Part shown: one piece after another, positions 8,331 to 12,953 of the stretch | Layout: every line of letters begins with the position of its first letter | Position numbering within the stretch: position 1 is the first letter of the stretch | Assembly: GCA_017442445.1 (NCBI GenBank) | Contig: JAFRZS010000230.1 | Location: forward strand, 1 to 12,953 | Length of the DNA stretch: 12,953 bases | Reading direction: 5' to 3' | Source of the DNA: Clostridia bacterium | Lineage (GTDB): Bacteria > Bacillota > Clostridia > Oscillospirales > Acutalibacteraceae | The notes under the pieces: model-generated | Databases searched by the model: none | What the model was told of the DNA's origin: nothing | The model's input: only the letters and a program-made list of their open reading frames with translations | Position numbers and translations under genes: made by a program

Positions 8331-8359
8331 TTGTCGAAATATATTAGAATATATATGTA
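8331..8359 (+). promoter_or_regulatory. Probable promoter for the PRPP synthetase gene
   Basis: In the 133-base gap 8251-8383, TTGTCG at 8331-8336 is a fair -35 and TATGTA at 8354-8359, 17 bases on, a fair -10. An alternative pair is TTTAAA at 8322-8327 with TAGAAT at 8345-8350, also 17 bases apart. An AT-only inverted repeat, ATATATT-AG-AATATAT, spans 8339-8354. No convincing terminator for the upstream operon is visible in the gap, so readthrough is possible. The exact start point is uncertain. Confidence 0.5.
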
Positions 8360-8383
8360 AGAGTCAAAGAGGAGGTCAAACAC

Positions 8384-9574
8384 ATGGCAAACATTATGGA
8401 AGATTTAACAACAATACCTGTTGGACAACTTGGTATCATCGCATTACCCGGTTGTGAGGAACTTGCATCAAAGATTGACAAGTATCTTGTCAAGAGCAGA
8501 GCGCAGAAAAACAGCGAACACAAGAACACAATAGCATTTGTAGGATATGAAAAAGATTCCTATATTGTAGATGTTGATTTTCCGCGTTTCGGTACAGGCG
8601 AAAGCAAGGCGGTAGTAAAGCAGACCGTAAGAGGTTACGACTTATTTATCGTTTGCGATATGTTCAATTACGGAATTGAATATAAAATGTACGGTGAGTA
8701 CAGAAAGATGACCCCCGATGATCATTATGCTAACTTAAAAAGAGCAATCAGTGCTATTGCAGGTAAGGCAAGAAGAATAACAGTTGTTATGCCTATGCTT
8801 TACGAAGGAAGACAGCACAAGCGTTCAAGCAGAGAATCACTTGACTGTGCAATCGCATTACAGGAGCTTTGCAATTTTATGGGTGTTGAGAATATCATAA
8901 CATTTGATGCTCACGATGCAAGAGTTCAGAATGCTATTCCGTTGTCAGGCTTTGAAAATGTTCAGACAACATATCAGATGATCAAGGCATTGGTTAAGAA
9001 TGAAGAAACACTTCAGATAGACAAGGATCACCTTATGGTTGTTTCTCCCGACGAAGGCGGAATGCACAGATGTATTTATTATTCAGCAGTTTTGGGTGTT
9101 GACCTCGGAATGTTCTACAAGCGCAGAGATTATTCTGTTGTTGTTGACGGACGCAATCCCATTGTTGCGCATCAGTTCCTCGGCGACAATGTTGAGGGAA
9201 AAGATATTATAATTATTGACGATATGATTTCTTCAGGCGAGTCAGTAATTGAAGTTTCAAGAAAACTCAAAGCACTCAAAGCAAGAAGAATATACATATG
9301 CACAACATTCGGACTTTTCTGCAACGGTCTTGATGTATTTGATAAGGCTTACGAAGAAGGCGTATTTGACAGAGTTTATACAACAAACTTAGTTTACAGA
9401 ATGCCTGAATTAGCAAACAAAGATTGGTATGTAGAAGTTGACTTGTCAAAATACATGTCATTGATTATAGATACACTCAACCATGACGGTTCAATCAGCG
9501 GTCTTCTCAATCCCGTTGACAGAATCAATAAGCTTCTTGTGAAGCACGGATTTCCTCTCCCTGAAAAACATTAA
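8384..9574 (+). CDS. prs: Ribose-phosphate pyrophosphokinase (PRPP synthetase), long divergent form
   Basis: This 396-residue cytoplasmic enzyme would make 5-phosphoribosyl-1-diphosphate from ribose 5-phosphate and ATP, feeding purine, pyrimidine, histidine, tryptophan and NAD synthesis. The family landmarks are present in order but drifted: LGIIALPGCEELASKI at the N terminus; RQHKR at 143-147, where RQDRK/R is usual; DAHD at 175-178 in place of DLHA, keeping the Asp and His; SPDEGG at 221-226; FYKRRDYSVV; and IIIIDDMISSGES with DD at 279-280, the PRPP-binding loop. It is about 80 residues longer than the common 310-320-residue type, with extra sequence at both ends and around 45-110. GAGGAGGT at 8369-8376 precedes ATG 8384 by 7 bases, a near-perfect site, fitting high expression. 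I assign the family firmly and the exact activity fairly firmly. Confidence 0.85.
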   Translation: MANIMEDLTTIPVGQLGIIALPGCEELASKIDKYLVKSRAQKNSEHKNTIAFVGYEKDSYIVDVDFPRFGTGESKAVVKQTVRGYDLFIVCDMFNYGIEYKMYGEYRKMTPDDHYANLKRAISAIAGKARRITVVMPMLYEGRQHKRSSRESLDCAIALQELCNFMGVENIITFDAHDARVQNAIPLSGFENVQTTYQMIKALVKNEETLQIDKDHLMVVSPDEGGMHRCIYYSAVLGVDLGMFYKRRDYSVVVDGRNPIVAHQFLGDNVEGKDIIIIDDMISSGESVIEVSRKLKALKARRIYICTTFGLFCNGLDVFDKAYEEGVFDRVYTTNLVYRMPELANKDWYVEVDLSKYMSLIIDTLNHDGSISGLLNPVDRINKLLVKHGFPLPEKH

Positions 9575-9584
9575 ATAAAAAAAG

Positions 9585-9621
9585 ACAGCCCACTGATATA
9601 GTTTTACTATAAGTGGGCTGT
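9585..9621. terminator. Bidirectional rho-independent terminator between convergent genes
   Basis: ACAGCCCACT at 9585-9594 pairs perfectly with AGTGGGCTGT at 9612-9621. An inner stem TATAG (9597-9601) with CTATA (9607-9611) continues it. On the + strand the stem is followed by TGTTTAATAA. On the - strand it is followed by CTTTTTTTATTTAA, a strong U-tract. It thus ends the PRPP synthetase transcript and, more strongly, the GH29 transcript. It fills most of the 50-base gap between the two stops. Confidence 0.92.
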
Positions 9622-9624
9622 TGT

Positions 9625-10992
9625 TTAATAAACCTCAAATTTTGAAAGTGTTGCAAAACAACGCGTTTTTTTAATCGTTATAAGTATATCGGATGAAAGT
9701 ATCGGCTTATCAAGATTGATTATTTTTTTGTGACCGATAGTTGTACCGGAATATACTTTTTTGAATTTATCCTTTTGTTTTATTCTGACGGTAAATTTTT
9801 CAATTTGCTGACCGGTGGAAGTATTTTCAGCAAGAACTATATGTCTGATGTTTGAAATACTTTTGAGCGTGAAGCTTATGTTGATTTTTGATGTAACATC
9901 ACCGCTGTGCCAATAAGTGTCATTATTGCCGTCAGTTATATTTGATTCAGAATGTTTTACATCTTTTGAGCAATCGGCAACAGCAATTGCATTTTCAGCA
10001 TAGTTTTTTCTGAAAATTTTATTCAGCTGATTTCCGAAAAGGAAGATGTTTTCTCTATCGATTTCGCTGAACTGACCGTAGGGATCAGGTGAAACACCGA
10101 GTACAAGCGATGCATTACCGCCGACGGTTTTCAGATAAGTTGTAACTAATTTATGCAAGGGAGTAAGCTTTTCGTTCTCTGTTGCATTATAAAAACGACT
10201 TGCCCTCATATGCATGAAAAATTCAGCGGGATACCAGACAAGCTTATCGGATTTTGCAAGTTTTTTGATACTGCCGAGGTCAAGGTCAGCTTCTCTGTAT
10301 TTGGGTTTACGGAATACATCGGGAAGAACACTCCACTCAGAAGGTCTTGTAACTCCGACCTCATTACCGCCCCAACGGATATCGGGGCCGCATTTTGAAA
10401 TTACGGCATCGGGTTGGAGCTTTCTGATAATATCAATATATCCTTCAATATCATAATTCTGACCGCGCTGACCGATAGGTAAGGTGTCATCAAGCCAGAC
10501 ACAATCAATTTTTCCGTAACCTGACATTAATTCGGTAAGCTGATTTTTAAAGAAATCATCATATTCTTTACCTAAGCCGTGTGAACGCTCATGCTTGTCG
10601 AGCAACGAAAGATAGATACCGAATTTCAATCCGTGACGGCGGCAGGCATCGGAAACCTCTTTTACTATATCGCCTTTTCCTTCTTTCCAATCCGAGTTTG
10701 CAACTGAATAATCAGTATATTTGCTCGGCCAAAGGCAAAAGCCGTCGTTATATTTACAAGTGAGAATCAGTGCGTTGAACTTTCCTGTTTTCAAAACACG
10801 ACACCATTCATCAGCATCAAATAATGACGGATTGAAGCGGCTTGACAACTCATAACCGTGACCCTCACCGAGAGGGAGAAATGTGTTGAGTCCGAAATAA
10901 ACCAAAGCTGAAAGCTCGTTATTTTGCCATTCAAGCTGTTTAGATGACGGAGTAATGTCTGAAGCTTTTTTAATTAAATCTTTTTTATTCAT
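9625..10992 (-). CDS. GH29 alpha-L-fucosidase-like protein with C-terminal discoidin-like domain
   Basis: The 455-residue product matches glycoside hydrolase family 29, subfamily B style. Visible landmarks are YFGLNTF (32-38), FDADEW, DGFCLWPSKYTDYSV (83-97), the nucleophile region VWLDD (Asp168), CGPDIRWGGNEVG (201-213), WYPAEFF (253-259), and SLVLGVSPDPYGQ. Residues from about 335 to 455 (DGNNDTYW, LAENTSTGQQIEKF, GTTIG) form the F5/8-type C (discoidin-like) domain usual for this subfamily. There is no signal peptide, so it is cytoplasmic. Histidines normally contacting fucose are missing: Tyr32 stands where H(W/F)G is usual, and Tyr81-Asn82 where KHHDGF is usual. It may therefore have an altered substrate or be inactive. 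ATG 10992 follows AGAAAGGAA (11008-11000) with 7 bases between; longer in-frame starts at 11025 or 11022 lie upstream of that site. It stands alone, convergent to the PRPP synthetase gene. Confidence 0.88.
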   Translation of the reverse strand: MNKKDLIKKASDITPSSKQLEWQNNELSALVYFGLNTFLPLGEGHGYELSSRFNPSLFDADEWCRVLKTGKFNALILTCKYNDGFCLWPSKYTDYSVANSDWKEGKGDIVKEVSDACRRHGLKFGIYLSLLDKHERSHGLGKEYDDFFKNQLTELMSGYGKIDCVWLDDTLPIGQRGQNYDIEGYIDIIRKLQPDAVISKCGPDIRWGGNEVGVTRPSEWSVLPDVFRKPKYREADLDLGSIKKLAKSDKLVWYPAEFFMHMRASRFYNATENEKLTPLHKLVTTYLKTVGGNASLVLGVSPDPYGQFSEIDRENIFLFGNQLNKIFRKNYAENAIAVADCSKDVKHSESNITDGNNDTYWHSGDVTSKINISFTLKSISNIRHIVLAENTSTGQQIEKFTVRIKQKDKFKKVYSGTTIGHKKIINLDKPILSSDILITIKKTRCFATLSKFEVY

Positions 10993-11005
10993 ATCTAAAT
11001 TCCTT

Positions 11006-11030
11006 TCTGATTTATAATACACCAATCAGA
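11006..11030. promoter_or_regulatory. Inverted repeat, candidate operator over the divergent promoters
   Basis: TCTGATT (11006-11012) and AATCAGA (11024-11030) are perfect reverse complements with an 11-base spacer, centred at 11018. The repeat brackets both -10 elements in the 74-base gap between the GH29 gene and addB. This is the geometry of a dimeric repressor site, though no regulator gene is in the window. Confidence 0.45.
11013..11018 (+). promoter_or_regulatory. Possible -10 element for addB
   Basis: A perfect TATAAT lies on the + strand 49 bases before the addB start. No good -35 is visible at the right distance (bases 10989-10995 do not resemble TTGACA). It overlaps the -10 of the divergent GH29 promoter almost completely, so assignment to addB is tentative. 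Confidence 0.4.
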
Positions 11031-11042
11031 CTTAAATTTCAA
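11014..11042 (-). promoter_or_regulatory. Promoter of the GH29 gene
   Basis: On the - strand, TTGAAA (11042-11037) and TATTAT (11019-11014) are separated by exactly 17 bases, a good sigma-A promoter. Transcription would begin near 11007, giving a very short leader that begins at the ribosome binding site. Confidence 0.65.
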
Positions 11043-11066
11043 GTTTAAAATTAAAGGTGGGACACT

Positions 11067-12953
11067 ATGCTGCAATTCGTTTACGGAAGAATAGGAAGCG
11101 GAAAGACCGCTTACATTTACAACAAAATAGCAGAAGAGATTGAAAAAGGTAACGATAAACTTGTTTTAATCGTTCCGGAGCAATATACCTTCGTGACCGA
11201 AAAGGAATTGTCAAGGCGTATTGATCCAACAAAGCTTGATAATATTGATATAACCAGTTTTTCAAGACTTGCTATAAAGTTAGTTAAAAATCCCAAGGGC
11301 AAGAAAAAGCTTGATGACTGCGGAAAAACACTTCTGATGAACATGGCACTTGATGCTGTTTCGGATAAGCTTGAAATTTATGCAGGACACAAGAAAAATA
11401 TATCCGTTGTAAACTCAATGATATCTTTGGTAGGGGAGCTTAAAAAATCCGCATTGACAAGTGAAGATTTGCTCGGAGCCTGTACGGAGATAAATAACGA
11501 AACACTTTGTAAGAAAATAAGCGAAACTGCACTCATAATGGATATGTATAATGCTCTGATTCAGAGAGATTATATTGACTCTGATGATGACATGGACAAG
11601 CTTTTTGATGTGCTTGGTGAAACGCGTTGTTTTGACGGATATAAGATTTTTATTGATGCATTCCACAGCTTTTCGGGACAAGAGTTAAAACTTGTAGGTC
11701 GTCTTTTGGAACAGAGTGAAGAATGTTATGTTACTCTCACAACGGATGATTTATTTAAAAGAGAATATGATTTCGGGCCTTTTGCATATTCAAAAACAAG
11801 CGCAAAGCGCCTTATGGACACTGCAAAAAAACTATCTGTTAAAATTGCCGAACCTGTGTTTTGCAATCAGAAGGAGTTTTATTCCGATAGTGCATTAGCA
11901 TCGTTAGAAAGCGGAATGTACCGCACAGACTATGAGGTCTGTGAAAACGAAACGCAGAATATCACACTATGTACAGCTTCGGACATTAGAGAAGAATGTA
12001 TTTTTGTCGCACAGCAGATAAAGAAGCTTTTAAGACAGGAAAACTACCGTTGCAGAGATATTACCATTATAACAAGGTCAATGGGAACTTATTGCGATGA
12101 GATGCAGTATCAGCTTGAAAAATACGGAATACCGCATTTCAGAGACGAAAGAGTTTCAATCTCTAAGCAACCGCTGATTTTATTTGTAAAAAATGCACTT
12201 GATGTGGCAACTGAAGGGTTTACGGAAGAAGCAATTATGACCTACCTGAAAACAGGACTTACAGGTCTTGATTTCTCAAAAATTTCTGAATTCGAAAATT
12301 ATGTTCTGATGTGGAATATCAGAGGCAATCAGTTTAAAAATGAATTTACAAAACACCCCGAAGGATATGGTGCGGAGTTCTTTGATAAGGACAGAATAAA
12401 GCTTGAAAGAATTAACGAAATAAGAAGACAGACAATTCTTCCCTTGCTGAAATTCAAGGAAGAATTATCAGAACCTGACGGAGAGAAAGCCGCAAGAGCG
12501 ATATATAACTTACTCAGAAATGTCAAAGCTTCTGAAAATCTCAAAAAACTTGCCAATGACCTTGAAGCGATGGGGGAAATCACAGCAGCAAGACAACAGG
12601 CAAGAATATGGGATGTATTGATAGAAATTATTGATAATTTTGCAGGGATTCTTAAAAATATGCGTCTGACTCCAAAGAGGGTAGCAGAGCTTTTTAATTC
12701 CTCAGTGCGTTCAATAGATATAGGAAATATTCCTCAGGGACTTGATGAGGTATCAATAGGCGATGCCGCAAGAATAAGAATAGATGCACCGAAGGCAGTT
12801 TTTGTTGTCGGTGCTAATGACGGTGTGTTCCCGATGATATTGAAAAACACATCAATTCTTAATGATAATGACAGAAATAAGCTTTGCGAAGCGGGTCTTG
12901 ATATTACAAAAAGCAGAGAAGACAGAATGGATGAGGAGCGATTTATCGCATAC
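11067..12953 (+). CDS. addB: AddB, ATP-dependent helicase/deoxyribonuclease subunit B, N-terminal part, cut by right edge
   Basis: The frame is open from ATG 11067 to the last base, giving 629 residues of a protein usually about 1,150 long; the stop lies outside. AddB pairs with AddA to resect double-strand DNA ends and load RecA in Firmicutes. Seen here: a Walker A motif GRIGSGKT at residues 7-14, VPEQYTF at 36-42, DAFHSFSGQEL from 197, TRSMGTY, GNIPQGLDEV, and VVGANDGVFP ending at 589. These follow the order of AddB/RexB-type proteins, whose N-terminal half is an inactivated helicase fold used for DNA and Chi handling. The C-terminal nuclease domain with its iron-sulfur cysteines would lie downstream. 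AAAGGTGG (11053-11060) precedes ATG by 6 bases. addA is expected next but is not visible. Confidence 0.93.
   Translation, partial: MLQFVYGRIGSGKTAYIYNKIAEEIEKGNDKLVLIVPEQYTFVTEKELSRRIDPTKLDNIDITSFSRLAIKLVKNPKGKKKLDDCGKTLLMNMALDAVSDKLEIYAGHKKNISVVNSMISLVGELKKSALTSEDLLGACTEINNETLCKKISETALIMDMYNALIQRDYIDSDDDMDKLFDVLGETRCFDGYKIFIDAFHSFSGQELKLVGRLLEQSEECYVTLTTDDLFKREYDFGPFAYSKTSAKRLMDTAKKLSVKIAEPVFCNQKEFYSDSALASLESGMYRTDYEVCENETQNITLCTASDIREECIFVAQQIKKLLRQENYRCRDITIITRSMGTYCDEMQYQLEKYGIPHFRDERVSISKQPLILFVKNALDVATEGFTEEAIMTYLKTGLTGLDFSKISEFENYVLMWNIRGNQFKNEFTKHPEGYGAEFFDKDRIKLERINEIRRQTILPLLKFKEELSEPDGEKAARAIYNLLRNVKASENLKKLANDLEAMGEITAARQQARIWDVLIEIIDNFAGILKNMRLTPKRVAELFNSSVRSIDIGNIPQGLDEVSIGDAARIRIDAPKAVFVVGANDGVFPMILKNTSILNDNDRNKLCEAGLDITKSREDRMDEERFIAY

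Noticed and set aside
8275..8457. Short + strand open frame overlapping the prs start
   Set aside because: It runs through the promoter and the ribosome binding site of prs into its coding region in another frame, with a low-complexity lysine- and leucine-rich sequence and no initiation signal.
10153..10456. Two + strand open frames inside the GH29 gene
   Set aside because: They are antisense shadows; the - strand frame carries the conserved glycosidase motifs.
11065..11681. Several - strand open frames opposite addB
   Set aside because: The + strand frame from 11067 is continuous to the edge and has AddB motifs; the others have none.
1..12953. tRNA, rRNA, CRISPR, insertion sequence or toxin-antitoxin genes
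   Set aside because: No cloverleaf, spaced direct repeats, transposase motifs, terminal inverted repeats or small paired genes were seen by reading both strands.

Overview
The window looks like a chromosomal segment from a low-GC, Gram-positive anaerobe of the class Clostridia, probably a gut commensal of the Ruminococcus/Oscillospiraceae type. The evidence is AT-rich DNA, strong AGAGGTGA or GAGGAGGT ribosome binding sites, AddB-type recombination, a Firmicutes-style Wzx flippase and an F420-hydrogenase-beta-like protein in a sugar locus. The taxonomic placement is inference from style and gene content, not from a search.

Positions 1-8250 hold the 3' part of a surface-polysaccharide operon, all on the + strand and tightly packed. 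In order: the C-terminal half of a GT4 glycosyltransferase (cut by the left edge), two tandem GT2 glycosyltransferases, a polysaccharide pyruvyl transferase, a Wzx/MATE-like flippase, a third GT2 glycosyltransferase, an iron-sulfur protein of the F420 hydrogenase/dehydrogenase beta family, and a membrane-anchored calcineurin-like metallophosphoesterase. Most neighbours overlap or lie within 35 bases, and several stop codons fall inside or next to the next ribosome binding site, so translational coupling is likely. The likely job is assembly of an oligosaccharide repeat on a lipid carrier inside the cell, acidic decoration with pyruvate, and flipping across the membrane. No priming transferase, polymerase or chain-length regulator is seen; these may lie upstream.

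Positions 8251-8383 are a 133-base gap with a probable promoter and no clear terminator. It precedes a long, divergent ribose-phosphate pyrophosphokinase (PRPP synthetase) at 8384-9574. A strong hairpin at 9585-9621 serves as a shared terminator between this gene and a convergent - strand gene, a GH29 alpha-L-fucosidase-like protein (9625-10992). That protein keeps the GH29 fold signatures and the nucleophile motif, but the histidines that normally line the fucose pocket are replaced.

The GH29 gene and the rightmost gene, addB (11067 to the right edge, + strand), are divergent across a 74-base gap. The gap holds a good - strand promoter, a + strand TATAAT, and a perfect 7-base inverted repeat flanking both -10 elements, which is a candidate operator. 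AddB is the N-terminal 629 residues of the helicase-nuclease subunit and runs off the window.

No tRNA, rRNA, CRISPR array, insertion sequence or prophage gene was seen. The most noteworthy signals are the altered GH29 active site, the operator-like repeat over divergent promoters, and the redox protein of unknown substrate inside the polysaccharide operon.
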